Source: an uncultured Candidatus Saccharibacteria bacterium
GTDB taxonomy: Bacteria > Patescibacteriota > Saccharimonadia > Saccharimonadales > Saccharimonadaceae
Reading direction: 5' to 3'
NCBI GenBank assembly: GCA_938045445.1
Contig: CALIMM010000014.1
Location: 82,247-146,246, forward strand
Length of the DNA: 64,000 bases
Part shown: positions 45,322 to 54,818 of the stretch, piece by piece
Layout: every line of letters begins with the position of its first letter
Position numbering within the stretch: the first letter of the stretch is position 1
Position numbers and translations under genes: made by a program
The notes under the pieces: model-generated
What the model was told of the DNA's origin: nothing
The model's database searches: none
Seen by the model: the letters and a program-made list of their open reading frames with translations, nothing else

Positions 45322-45750
45322 AGTAATCGCATCCTCGAGTTTCTGTCTACTGTCCTCATGCGTCAAGTGCTTTCTGGCGTCCTCGATCGAAAGCCACAAA
45401 TTTTCTATACCCTCATCATTTTCGTGCTCTTCTCGGTTGGGCTCTGGGGTTTCGTTTTCGTCCACCAATTCCAGCAGATAATGATAAACCGTCTTTCGGT
45501 ATCGCTTGCCGTCGTCCTCGTCAAATTCATAGGACACCTCACCAAGCGGAGCTCTAACCTTAACATGATAGCCAGTCTCTTCTAAAACCTCGCGAACTGC
45601 TGCCTCTTCTGGGCTTTCACCAGGCTCAATGGCCCCCTTTGGAAATACGATTTCACCGTATTTGGTTACATTTAGTGTGAGGATCTTGCCTTTTGAGCAG
45701 CAAACTATTCCGCCGGCTGATTTTTTGTGGATGATGTTTTCTTCTAGCAT
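45298..45750 (-). CDS. NUDIX hydrolase (Ap4A/ADP-ribose pyrophosphatase-like)
   Basis: A 150-residue protein. The NUDIX box is GAIEPGESPEEAAVREVLEETGY, preceded by AGGIVCCSKGKIL, typical of MutT/Ap4A hydrolase-like members. An acidic loop (ENETPEPNREEHENDEG) interrupts the C-terminal half. ATG 45750 is chosen because TACAAT (45763-45758) ends 7 nt before it; an ATG at 45756 overlaps the gap. Substrate unknown. Confidence 0.86.
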   Translation of the reverse strand: MLEENIIHKKSAGGIVCCSKGKILTLNVTKYGEIVFPKGAIEPGESPEEAAVREVLEETGYHVKVRAPLGEVSYEFDEDDGKRYRKTVYHYLLELVDENETPEPNREEHENDEGIENLWLSIEDARKHLTHEDSRQKLEDAITLLRSFHP

Positions 45751-45829
45751 AATCACTATTGTACCATGATTGTATGCTATCCTCCAGCACCTTTCCAGCC
45801 GGGCCAGGATAGATACATTCTCGCGTACT

Positions 45830-46399
45830 ATGGACCACGTGATCCATTATGGTACAGGAAGGGGTAGTCATTCAATTAAATTGGAAAGATCCCAGATGCA
45901 ACAATACAAAGCTGTCGCGCTGCGATCTATCAGGCGCTTCGCCGACAATGATAAGTTGCCGTCGCCTAGTCAAGGTGGCTCGTCTATACGACTGTACGCA
46001 AGATGGGCCGAGCTTTCCAGTAGAGAGGAAACTGGTCAATATCTAGGGAAGAAGATACAGTCAGCAGATGACGCGATAAGCTTTGTACTGCAATTTGCAG
46101 GAGTCTGGCACACTATAGGAAAAAGTAACCATACATATAGAGATTTAACACTAGACGCAATACTCAGTATAGATGCTATTATTAGCATTGATACTATACA
46201 CCAAATTATCACGTCTGATCCGCGATATGGCAACCTAATAAATACGAAGGAGTCAGACCTTGTCCTGTTCGAGCGTCCGAGGGTACGTGATATTCATACT
46301 ATCGCAAAGGTAGGAAATGAGAAATCACCCGAATTTAAGGAAGCTATGGTAAAACAATTTATCTATTTATTTAACAAAAGACGAGAAGCGAAAGAATAG
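45830..46399 (+). CDS. Hypothetical protein of the AT-rich island
   Basis: A 189-residue soluble protein, start uncertain: ATG 45830 is taken, while the frame is open back to TTG 45770, and ATG 45896 is also possible. Features are an Arg/Ser-rich N-terminal third, IGKSNHTYRDLTLDAILSID and a helical C-terminus. No family recognised. It is convergent with the broken HEPN gene (21 bases between ends), so a functional partnership is possible but unproven. Confidence 0.55.
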   Translation: MDHVIHYGTGRGSHSIKLERSQMQQYKAVALRSIRRFADNDKLPSPSQGGSSIRLYARWAELSSREETGQYLGKKIQSADDAISFVLQFAGVWHTIGKSNHTYRDLTLDAILSIDAIISIDTIHQIITSDPRYGNLINTKESDLVLFERPRVRDIHTIAKVGNEKSPEFKEAMVKQFIYLFNKRREAKE

Positions 46400-46419
46400 A
46401 GGCCCCAGAAGCTCATAAG

Positions 46420-47709
46420 TCACGGCTGTGCAACACGAACGCTACGGCTCCTTAATATCTTTTCAGCCAGTTCAAGCTTGCGGTTTGATTGGCTATAGTG
46501 ATCAAAAAATATATCTATATCATCGTCACTTCTCCATGTTGCACAATTATTATAAAGCCAGATTAATATTCTAATAGCAGCTTCAGCGTACTGCTTGGAC
46601 CAGTTTAGGTAGTAGTCAGGGGCGCCTCCCGTGCTAGAGACACCCTGATGGACATAGATATTACGAGTCTCCTTTATCAGGAATCCTTGCTGCTCCCAAT
46701 ATCTCTCTCCAGGGATATAATTTTTAAATATATCCAATACCTCAGCCTCTCTGCGAGTTTGGCCATTTGCTTTTCTAGTGGTAATTTCTAGACACCTCTA
46801 AAACCCCAACAAGCCAAGATTTACATCTTCCGCGTCCAGTGCAGATGCAAATTCCATAACAACACACCTCAACCGCTCAGCAGCGGCAAAATTATTATCC
46901 TGAAATGCCCTCAGCAAGACCCTAAGAAAGCCCTTTTTGCCAGTATCTAGAGCATTAAGCTTTTCTGAAGGCAGGGCATGTCTCCTTGTTGTAGACCAAA
47001 ATATTTCAGCCCTGCCGTCTCTCTCGGCTATAAATATGCCGACACTACTTATAGCCGTCTTATTGCTGCTCGGACCATACAACAGATTGCGCTCCTGATA
47101 ATTAAATACTTGTACAACATTAATACAGTCCATGAATCCCTGAAAGGTTCTGGCGGCTTTATTAACAGCCGCTTCCATATTGCGATTGGCGACCTTAGCC
47201 TTAACAGTATAGGTATTAGACTCGTTATCAAGCTTCGGAAATACTTCACTCCGACGCCATCGATACTCTCTTATATCACCAGTCTTCTTTACTGTCCTCC
47301 AAAAATCGCGCTCACTACACCAGGTAAACTTAATGCCGGAAAGCGTAAGCCGTGTTTTAAATAAATCTGTTTTTGTGCTTTTTGATAGAAAATATATCTG
47401 AAAGTAAATTGTAAAGGTCTTGTTCTGTTGGTGCTGCGGCTTTACCGCTAGCGCCCGTCTATCATATTCATCATTGTTGTAGACCATATTAAGAAGCTTA
47501 CTGTCAAATTCGGCACGCATCGCGATTCTGTCGTTGACTTTTTTGTGCAGTGTTCGAAACAGCAACTCTGCGGGAATATTGTAGGGGCCATAAAACCATC
47601 CAGGAGATCTCACGCCCACAAGGCGATCATCTGTTTTTTGATCTGCAAGCCATTCACGATATGCGTCACGGCACTGCATGTATAGCTCTTTATCGCTGCT
47701 CTTACTCAT
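46420..47709 (-). pseudogene. HEPN-domain protein interrupted by an in-frame amber codon
   Basis: The frame from ATG 47709 runs 303 codons to TAG at 46800-46798, and then continues open in the same frame for 126 codons to 46420. Sequence around the stop reads LLGF-stop-RCLEITT, where related HEPN-type proteins commonly have Trp; TGG to TAG needs one change. The C-terminal part carries the HEPN ribonuclease motif RNIYVH (R-x4-H, 46665-46648). The N-terminal 200 residues are of unknown fold. TATAAT ends 8 nt before ATG. Intact homologues would be candidate RNA-targeting toxins or defence effectors. It may be a true nonsense mutation, a strain variant or an assembly error. Confidence 0.75.
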
Positions 47710-47778
47710 TGATACTTATTATATGTCAAATAGCGGATACTAGCAGAAAGTCACAGAACCAAATCACAAAACAAACCG

Positions 47779-47802
47779 TCCAGCCGCTCCGGACTGGACG
47801 AT
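47779..47802 (-). terminator. Terminator of tRNA-Gln
   Basis: CGTCCAG..CTGGACG hairpin followed on the minus strand by GTTTGTTTTG. Confidence 0.75.
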
Positions 47803-47892
47803 AATTCCTATTTGACCAAGCTTTACAACAGAGGTAGTTATTCATGGTAGCTAAAGATCACGGAACCTTGTCACTCACTCTGTTATACAGCT

Positions 47893-47967
47893 TGGCTGGG
47901 GTGGAGGGATTCGAACCCCCGCATGACGGGACCAGAACCCGTTGCCTTACCACTTGGCGACACCCCA
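47893..47967 (-). tRNA. tRNA-Gln(CTG)
   Basis: Acceptor TGGGGTG/CACCCCA, anticodon stem ACGGG/CCCGT with loop TTCTGGT giving CTG (Gln, CAG). CCA is encoded. It borders the AT-rich island 45.0-47.7 kb. Confidence 0.93.
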
Positions 47968-48240
47968 TCGCTGTAGATACTGTAGCACAGGCAGGGGTGG
48001 TTTTCAAGCTGTTTGCATCGAAACTGCTCGGCTTTATAGTACTGCCCACTGACCCTCTTTCTTGTCGTTCATTTGAAGAAATGGTAGCCTATCGCCAGGC
48101 AAACAAGTTCTCTAGCTTAGCACACGAAATGAATGACTTAATAGAGATATTCATTCTCCCATTGCACGAGCGGGAAGTGTGAGGCAAGTAGAGGGAGTGA
48201 AATCCTCAAGTGCTAGTAGCCAAGGTATCAGGTGTGTAAT

Positions 48241-48747
48241 CTACGAGCGCTGAAACTCGTCCTTCACTTCGTGTGCAACATATAGCGCCGCCAGCGCAAA
48301 CAACAGCGACACGAGCGACACCAGCACGGCCAGTGGCATCATAAATATATTGAGAATAAGGCCAATAATCGCAAAGAGGCCAATCACCAGCGCGCTGCAT
48401 ACCGCAAGCACCCATCCCTGTTTGCGCCGTTCGCGCAAGGGGAGGACCGCAATACCAGTCATAACTGCCTGGGTAATAACACACAGCAATGCCATCACGA
48501 GATACACCCGCCGCGCAGTCAGCGACGAAGATGTGTGTGGTGCAACCATCACCAGCCAAGCACTCACCTTTGCCGTCAAGGCCTGATACAGCTGGATGAG
48601 CAAGGATACGCCGTACCCAGCATTGACGATCGCAACCAGCAGCATCATAATCCAAAGGTTGTCACGAAACCACTGCTTCATGGCAGCGCTCATGCGGGGG
48701 AGAGGTTGGCAGAGTTTGGTGAGGGTATTCGTGAGTGTATCAATCAT
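48241..48747 (-). CDS. Four-helix membrane protein of unknown function
   Basis: A 168-residue integral membrane protein with four hydrophobic segments (about 28-52, 81-103, 112-132, 134-158) and short charged ends. No family is recognised. TATACT ends 6 nt before the ATG. It stands alone. Confidence 0.75.
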   Translation of the reverse strand: MIDTLTNTLTKLCQPLPRMSAAMKQWFRDNLWIMMLLVAIVNAGYGVSLLIQLYQALTAKVSAWLVMVAPHTSSSLTARRVYLVMALLCVITQAVMTGIAVLPLRERRKQGWVLAVCSALVIGLFAIIGLILNIFMMPLAVLVSLVSLLFALAALYVAHEVKDEFQRS

Positions 48748-49096
48748 AATGCTAGTATAGCATCGCAGGACAAATCGTCAATTTTACTGCTTGGGGGTGT
48801 GGAATATCTCCTCACACAGCAATCTCCCGGAGCCAGCGCAAAATGCTTGTTGATACCAGTGAGCTTTTGCACTTTGTCCAAATGAAGTAATAGAGGAAGA
48901 ACTACTGCTAAAGGTGGTTCTGAAGTGTGCGTTTGGTGGCCATCTTCGCCATTATTCCAGCACCCCCATAGTGGAGTGTAAAGGCGGGTGTTATTCGTGC
49001 GACCAGAGATAATCGAATAGATAATATAGCAAAAGTACAATGCTATTCCACCACGATTCTCCCCAGAAACGGCTGCAAATATGATAAAATATCTCC
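48748..49096. other. Intergenic region, no gene seen
   Basis: About 350 bases without a supportable gene. Short minus-strand frames here overlap each other and the SpeD-like gene and have no start signals. A TATGAT/TAAAAT region at its end serves the downstream gene. Confidence 0.5.
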
Positions 49097-49444
49097 ATGA
49101 AAGCAGAGCAGCTGCAAACAATGACGTTTAAAATCACCGGTGGGAGCGCAGTATGTCTCAATAGCCGGATTGTTGTGCAGCAAGCCCTGCGCGAGATTGC
49201 CTGGCGAGCGGGGCTCTCGGCGGTACGCTCGGTGAGCCACGACTATGTACCGTATGGCATTGGTGTGGCCCTTCTCTTGCCCGAAGCACATATCGCAGCG
49301 CGTACTTGGCCCGAGACTGGCTTGGCATACGTGACGATGACGACCTGCCAACCGGTCAAAAACGAGATGATCTCCAGTCTTGAGCGCGTCCTGGGTGCCG
49401 CCTTTGTGGCGGAGCAGGTTGAGACGGGCGTGGTGAATTTGTAG
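49097..49444 (+). CDS. S-adenosylmethionine decarboxylase-like protein lacking the processing serine
   Basis: A 115-residue protein of the bacterial SpeD fold. It keeps HIAARTWPETGLAYVTMTTC, matching the HIS-x-HTWPE-x-GYA-x-V-D-x-FTCG core, including Cys84. Active enzymes self-cleave at Glu-Ser-His to make a pyruvoyl group; here the site reads PEAHIA, with Ala64 in place of Ser. It therefore should not decarboxylate by the known mechanism and may bind AdoMet or polyamine for another purpose. No speE is adjacent. Confidence 0.8.
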   Translation: MKAEQLQTMTFKITGGSAVCLNSRIVVQQALREIAWRAGLSAVRSVSHDYVPYGIGVALLLPEAHIAARTWPETGLAYVTMTTCQPVKNEMISSLERVLGAAFVAEQVETGVVNL

Positions 49445-49688
49445 CAATAGGGCAATTGCTAAAATATCAAAGCGTCGTTGCTCTCTTTGCTTATCCAATA
49501 GCTCAGTTATCTGATGAGGTATGAGATATAGTTGCTGCTCTGTATACTAAAGCAGCTATGAGGCGTCATGAGTCCAGTGGCCGTGTAGCTAAAGAGTTGT
49601 TTCTCGCCGCTCTCGCAAATCTATTGAACAAATTGGGTACATACCTTGTCAAAACACATGTCCCATGCTATAATCAAAGCGCGTCATT

Positions 49689-52562
49689 ATGGCATTTTTT
49701 ACGACGTTTTTCACGATTATTCTGCAGTGGTATGTGTGGGTACCAGTGGTGATCCTCCTCGGTTATTTGACGTGGCGCAACAATCGACAGGTTGATGTGC
49801 TGCGCGAGGTCGAGAGTGAGCTGCTTATCCTCGAGATTCCCCGTGCCAATGACAAGTCTGAGCTCGCAGCTGAGCAAATGTTTGCCAGCCTCCATGGTAT
49901 CTTGCGCGATGCGCGCGAGCTCAAAATTAATGATGGCTACCAAGAACACCTCAGTTTCGAGATTGCGTCTGTCGGTGGGCAGATTCAGTTTTATGTCTGG
50001 ACGCCGCGCGCACTACGCAACTTCGTTGAGAGTCAGATTTATTCGCAGTATCCTACGGTGCAAATCCGCACCGCCACAGCCGACTATACAGAGCACGAGC
50101 AGCAGCACCATGTCGTCTATACAGCAGAGGTTGTGCTGGCGGAGAGTGAATTTTTGCCGATCAAGACCTTTCAGAGCTTTGAGGTTGATCCACTGGCCGG
50201 TATTACGGGTACATTAGCCAAGCTGGAAGACACGGATGATGAGATTTGGATCCAAATTTTGGTGCGCCCTGTGGCAGATGACTGGCACAAAGCATCCGAT
50301 GCGTGGGTGAGGCGCGTGCGTGGCGGTGGGCTCTTTGGCGACGCATTTCACCCCAAGGCGCGATGGTTTAGCCAGTTCCTCATGGCGCTATGGCAACCAC
50401 CCGAGGGCAACATGACGACAGTAACAGAGCTCTCCGATCGTGACAAAACCCGCATCGCTGAGGCCGAGAAAAAGGCCGCCAAGCTGGGCTACCAAGTCAA
50501 GATTCGCGTTGCATACCTCGGTGATAGCACCACTGACGCACGGCTACGCATGCAGGCGATTATTGGCACCTTCAAGCAATACAACAGCACCAACCTCAAC
50601 GGCTTCACCATGAGCCACGACAGCTTCCGCAAGGAAGACCTCAACCGCTACAAGCTGCGTCTCTTTGCCGACCGCGGCTTTTTGCTCAATATTGAGGAGA
50701 TGGCAAGTGTCTTCCATCTGCCGCACACCAATGTTGAGACGCCTAATATCGTTTGGGCAAGCAACAAAACCGCCGAACCACCCAACCGTCTGCCTGTCCT
50801 CACTGGTCATGTAGCTGACGACGAGAAGATCTCGGCCTTTGGTCTGACCAACTTTCGGGGGATCAATCACCAGTTTGGCATGCTGCGGAGCGATCGCTCG
50901 CGCCACGTCTATATCATCGGCCAGACAGGAGCGGGGAAGAGTGGCCTGCTGGAGCTCTTTGCCTTGAGTGATATTTATCATAATCAAGGCTATGCCATTA
51001 TTGACCCGCATGGCGATTTTGCCATCGAGAATATGAAGTTCATCCCCGAGGCGCGGCTGGATGACGTGGTGTATTTTAACCCCGCAGATGTCGAGCACCC
51101 GATTGGCTTTAATCCACTAGAGGTCACCAACCCAGCGCAGAAGTCGACGATCTCATCAGAGGTGATTGGTGTGCTCAAGCGGATGTTTGGTGACAGTTGG
51201 GGGCCGCGGCTGGAATATATTTTGCGCTATACTATTTTGGCACTGCTCGATCGGCCCGAGCCTACCATGCTTGATATCACCCGCATGCTGACAGATAAAA
51301 AGTTTCGCAAAGAGACGATCAGCTACTGCAACGATGTGGTGGTGCGGCAGTTCTGGAATGTGGAGTTTGCCAGCTGGTCGGAGAAGTTCCAGACGGAGGC
51401 CATTGCGCCAGTGCTCAACAAGGTGGGGGCTTTTACGGCGAACCCTATCATCCGCAATATTATTGGTCAAACGCACTCGTCGTTTAATATTCGCCAGATT
51501 ATGGACGAGGGCAAGATCTTGGTAGTGAATCTGTCGAAGGGGTTGATTGGCGAGGATAATGCGGGGATTCTTGGTTCATTTTTGGTGACGAAGATCCAGC
51601 TGGCGGCGATGAGTCGGAGTGATATCCTCGATATCCATGACCGGCGGCCATTTTATCTCTATGTCGATGAGTTCCAAAACTTTGCGACCGACAGCTTTGC
51701 TACCATTCTGAGTGAGGCACGCAAGTATGGACTCAACCTCACCGTAGCCAACCAATACATCTCGCAGATGGAGCCAACGGTGCGCGATGCGGTCTTTGGC
51801 AACGTTGGGACGATGATTAGCTTCCGCGTCTCGCCGGACGATAGTCCGATCCTTGCCAAGCAGTTTGAACCACAGTTTGAAGAGAACGACCTCACACAGA
51901 TGCATAATCGCAACTTCATCATCAACATGGTGATTAATGGTGAGAAGGCACCAGCCTTTAGTGCGACTACGCTTAATTTGCCTGAGGCTAAGCGGAGCCA
52001 TTTGTCGCGCATTATTGAGCATAGCCGTGAGCTGTATAGCCAGTCGCGCCAAACGGTGGAGGATACCATTAATGAGCGGATCCACCCGGGCAGTACAGGG
52101 GTGAGTGTAACGTTGACAGGTCAGGCGGGGACTTCAGCAGGATCGTCAGACACCGCCACAGGCGAAGGCGCAGCCAAGCGCCGCCGACGCCGCCGACGCA
52201 AGCCAGCTGGTGGCGAAGCACGCGATGAACAGGCGACTGCTGAGCCATCGAGCACTAAGCCAGATAAGCAGGCAAAAAAGCCTGCTGCTCCCAGCAAAGC
52301 CGCCAAATCAACCATGTATTCTCCAGGCAAAAAGCCAGCGAGTACCGCATCTAAGCCAGCCGCGCCACGAGACCCATCACTTCTCTCCATTCAGCATGCC
52401 AAGCCGCGCACCACGATTCCAACCCAGCTCTTGCACCACCAGCCGCATACTTCGCAGGCTCAGCCAAATGGCCCAGTGCCACTGGCTAAGCAGCCTGATA
52501 GTACAACCTCAGCGCATGCGCACGATGAGCTTGATGACCCAACCTTCTTTGCTTTGCGTTAG
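49689..52562 (+). CDS. TraD/VirD4-like (DUF87-type) membrane ATPase
   Basis: A 957-residue protein. It has an N-terminal transmembrane helix (about 10-28), a 350-residue region of unknown fold, and a FtsK/HerA-type ATPase with Walker A IIGQTGAGKS near residue 418 and Walker B LYVDEFQNFA near 657. The C-terminal 150 residues are low-complexity and basic, beginning with an eight-Arg run after AAK and rich in Lys/Ala/Pro. Such ATPases couple substrates to type IV secretion or conjugation-like channels and are common in CPR genomes. TATAAT lies 14 nt before the ATG. No VirB4 is in the window. Confidence 0.88.
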   Translation: MAFFTTFFTIILQWYVWVPVVILLGYLTWRNNRQVDVLREVESELLILEIPRANDKSELAAEQMFASLHGILRDARELKINDGYQEHLSFEIASVGGQIQFYVWTPRALRNFVESQIYSQYPTVQIRTATADYTEHEQQHHVVYTAEVVLAESEFLPIKTFQSFEVDPLAGITGTLAKLEDTDDEIWIQILVRPVADDWHKASDAWVRRVRGGGLFGDAFHPKARWFSQFLMALWQPPEGNMTTVTELSDRDKTRIAEAEKKAAKLGYQVKIRVAYLGDSTTDARLRMQAIIGTFKQYNSTNLNGFTMSHDSFRKEDLNRYKLRLFADRGFLLNIEEMASVFHLPHTNVETPNIVWASNKTAEPPNRLPVLTGHVADDEKISAFGLTNFRGINHQFGMLRSDRSRHVYIIGQTGAGKSGLLELFALSDIYHNQGYAIIDPHGDFAIENMKFIPEARLDDVVYFNPADVEHPIGFNPLEVTNPAQKSTISSEVIGVLKRMFGDSWGPRLEYILRYTILALLDRPEPTMLDITRMLTDKKFRKETISYCNDVVVRQFWNVEFASWSEKFQTEAIAPVLNKVGAFTANPIIRNIIGQTHSSFNIRQIMDEGKILVVNLSKGLIGEDNAGILGSFLVTKIQLAAMSRSDILDIHDRRPFYLYVDEFQNFATDSFATILSEARKYGLNLTVANQYISQMEPTVRDAVFGNVGTMISFRVSPDDSPILAKQFEPQFEENDLTQMHNRNFIINMVINGEKAPAFSATTLNLPEAKRSHLSRIIEHSRELYSQSRQTVEDTINERIHPGSTGVSVTLTGQAGTSAGSSDTATGEGAAKRRRRRRRKPAGGEARDEQATAEPSSTKPDKQAKKPAAPSKAAKSTMYSPGKKPASTASKPAAPRDPSLLSIQHAKPRTTIPTQLLHHQPHTSQAQPNGPVPLAKQPDSTTSAHAHDELDDPTFFALR

Positions 52563-52857
52563 ATAGGTAAATGTAAATTTCTCTTAGGTCGCTATTGCGT
52601 TGCTTTATCCTAGGGTAGTGTAAGGGGTGTAGCGAATTTTCTTCTCAACACGAAGGTGTAATATGATCAGACTTGAGAAAACCCTCGAGTGGGTAGCATA
52701 GTGAAGTAGCGCGAGGTAGGCCTTGGGTAGGTAATGTAAACACCACAGAGGTAATCACGCGAAAAAGCCTCCTTATCCTGTGTATAACTCTGTTACCTCG
52801 CCTCACTAACCAATGTGGGTTATGCTATAATGGAGAGGATAAACGGAAATACGGGAC
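52563..52857. other. Region upstream of parA with a DnaA-box-like site
   Basis: No gene. TGTGTATAA at 52779-52787 is the exact complement of the DnaA box TTATACACA, and TTATCCTGT and TTATCCTAG near-matches lie at 52773 and about 52606. A TATAAT lies at about 52825-52830, serving parA. There is no AT-rich unwinding array, so an origin here is only a possibility. Confidence 0.35.
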
Positions 52858-53622
52858 ATGACGGCAGTAATTTGTGTAACAAATCAAAAAGGTGGTGTTG
52901 GTAAAACGACAACGGCGATTAATGTTGCCTACTATTTGGCAAAGGCCGGCAAAAAAACCCTCGTCGTCGATTTCGACCCGCAGGGTAATGCCACGAGCGG
53001 CCTTGGCATTGATAAGCAGCTGCTCGACGCCACCATGACAGAGGTCGTCAAGAGCGAGAAGAAGCTTGCTGACATCATCCAGCCTACTGAGCACAAGAAT
53101 CTCTTCATCGCGCCCGCTCTGCCGCAGCTGGCCAATGCTGAGGTAGAACTGGCCAAGGCGCAGCACCGTTTTAGCCGTCTCAAAGGGGCGATTGATGAAC
53201 TAACTGGCTACGACTATATCATTATCGACAGTCCACCAAGCCTCAGTCTCCTCACTGTCAATGGGCTCATTGCAGCACGCTATGTGCTATTGCCAGTCCA
53301 GGCAGAATTCTATGCGTTGGAAGGGCTCGGGCAGCTGCTCGAGACAATGAAGCTGGTGCGCAAAAATATGAATCCAACACTTGATCTTATTGGGGTGCTG
53401 CCCACCATGGTAGATGGTCGCACATCGCTCTCGAGCCAGGTCTTGGCTGAGATTGCGAAGCATTTTCCAGCGAAGGTGTTTGCGGAGTCTATCCCGCGCA
53501 ATGTTCGCCTGGCTGAGGCTCCGAGCCATGGTGCGCCGATTGGGGCATATGATCGCTTTAGTCGAGGCGCACGGGCGTACAAAGCCGTGACGAAAGAAAT
53601 AATCGAACGAACGGGGGTATAA
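52858..53622 (+). CDS. parA: Chromosome partitioning ATPase ParA/Soj
   Basis: A 254-residue ParA. The deviant Walker A is KGGVGKTTT, with switch regions VVDFDPQGNATSG and IIIDSPPSLSLLT. It forms dynamic gradients on the nucleoid that move ParB-parS. No N-terminal HTH, so it is the chromosomal Soj type. parB begins directly after the stop codon. Confidence 0.95.
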   Translation: MTAVICVTNQKGGVGKTTTAINVAYYLAKAGKKTLVVDFDPQGNATSGLGIDKQLLDATMTEVVKSEKKLADIIQPTEHKNLFIAPALPQLANAEVELAKAQHRFSRLKGAIDELTGYDYIIIDSPPSLSLLTVNGLIAARYVLLPVQAEFYALEGLGQLLETMKLVRKNMNPTLDLIGVLPTMVDGRTSLSSQVLAEIAKHFPAKVFAESIPRNVRLAEAPSHGAPIGAYDRFSRGARAYKAVTKEIIERTGV

Positions 53623-54537
53623 ATGGCAAAACGAGGTTTAGGGCGGGGGTTTGATTCGCTGATTCCAGCGGAGCTGCTGGACGAATCGTTCGACCCAACC
53701 GCCGACCAAGATGACCGGATTAGTGACCTGCGTCAGATAAAGCTTGCAGAAATTATGCCTGACCCTACTCAGCCGCGTCGGGTGTTTGACGAAACGCTGC
53801 TCGATGAGCTCGCTGAGTCTATCCGTGTTCATGGTGTGCTGCAGCCTATCGTTGTTACCCCTGATAACAAAGGCAACTATGTCATTGTGGCTGGTGAGCG
53901 GCGCTACCGAGCTGCTACCAAGGCGGGGCTGGAGAAGATCCCGGCACTGGTGCGCACGTTGTCTGATCAGCACAAGCTCGAGCTCTCTCTTATCGAAAAT
54001 ATCCAACGCCAAAACCTCAACGCCATCGAGACCGCCACGGCGTATCTCAAGCTGCGCGATCAATTCAACCTCACGCTCGAGCAGATCGGCCAGCGCGTTG
54101 GCGGTAAGTCGCCCAGCGCGGTGAGCAACACGCTGCGTCTCTTGCGCCTGCCCGAGGTAGTGCGCCAAGCAGTGGTTGATGGCAAGCTGAGCGAGGGTCA
54201 AGTCCGGCCGCTGATTAGCCTGGATGAAGCACAGATTGTGGATATTTTGCCTAAGATTATTCAGGAAGAGTGGAGCGCGCGGCGAATCGAGCAGTACCTC
54301 GCCATTCTTAAGCGCACCGAGGCAAGTGACTCTGCTCAAAAGACCGCCAAGGCGCAGCGCCCAGCGCCACCACCACAGTATACAGCTGCTAGCCAGCGCT
54401 TTGAGCAGCAACTCAGTGCGCCAGTCCAGATCCGTGGTAATCGCCGTGGGGCGGGGCAGATTGTTATCCGCTTCACTAGCGACGATGACTTCGAGCGGAT
54501 CATTGGCTTGCTTGAGCATACGCAGGATGAGAAGTAG
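53623..54537 (+). CDS. parB: Chromosome partitioning protein ParB/Spo0J
   Basis: A 304-residue ParB. The CTPase/N-terminal box includes PDPTQPRRVFDE and GERRYRAAT; the HTH is in LEQIGQRVGGKSPSAVSNTL. A proline/Gln-rich linker leads to a C-terminal dimerisation segment. It loads on parS sites; no 16-bp parS consensus was found in the window. It is coupled to parA (TAA immediately followed by ATG). Confidence 0.95.
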   Translation: MAKRGLGRGFDSLIPAELLDESFDPTADQDDRISDLRQIKLAEIMPDPTQPRRVFDETLLDELAESIRVHGVLQPIVVTPDNKGNYVIVAGERRYRAATKAGLEKIPALVRTLSDQHKLELSLIENIQRQNLNAIETATAYLKLRDQFNLTLEQIGQRVGGKSPSAVSNTLRLLRLPEVVRQAVVDGKLSEGQVRPLISLDEAQIVDILPKIIQEEWSARRIEQYLAILKRTEASDSAQKTAKAQRPAPPPQYTAASQRFEQQLSAPVQIRGNRRGAGQIVIRFTSDDDFERIIGLLEHTQDEK

Positions 54538-54555
54538 CGAAATAAAGTGTAATAT

Positions 54556-54590
54556 ACAATAAACCTTCCTAGAGTAGAAGGTTTATTTAT
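54556..54590. terminator. Bidirectional terminator after parAB
   Basis: Perfect 11-bp stem AATAAACCTTC-N8-GAAGGTTTATT with T-rich and A-rich flanks. Confidence 0.88.
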
Positions 54591-54818
54591 TGTGGTCAAA
54601 GACTGCTGATGAATGCAATATAAGTTCTCTCTAATAGTGAATATATATCTAGAATATTCATATCCTGAACGAAAAGGTCTGGAGATAATAGTCAGTTTCA
54701 GTTTGTGGCTGGCTAGGCTATGATGGGGCTCAAACCAAACGAAGAACAAGAGGAAATCTAAATACTAAACTAACCATTTCCTATACAAGAGTAAAAGCAA
54801 CAAGATGAGTTAGTAATA

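Noticed and set aside
46798..46800. Stop-codon recoding (amber as Trp) as explanation of the HEPN gene
   Set aside because: Many other genes here end with TAG, TGA or TAA at expected lengths, and no suppressor tRNA is in the window; a mutation is simpler.
47844..48182. 112-codon plus-strand frame
   Set aside because: It runs across tRNA-Gln (antisense) and contains the typical spurious tRNA-derived peptide VEGFEPPH; no promoter or SD.
53638..54519. 293-codon minus-strand frame inside parB
   Set aside because: Antisense shadow of a strongly conserved gene; low-likelihood protein composition and no start signals.
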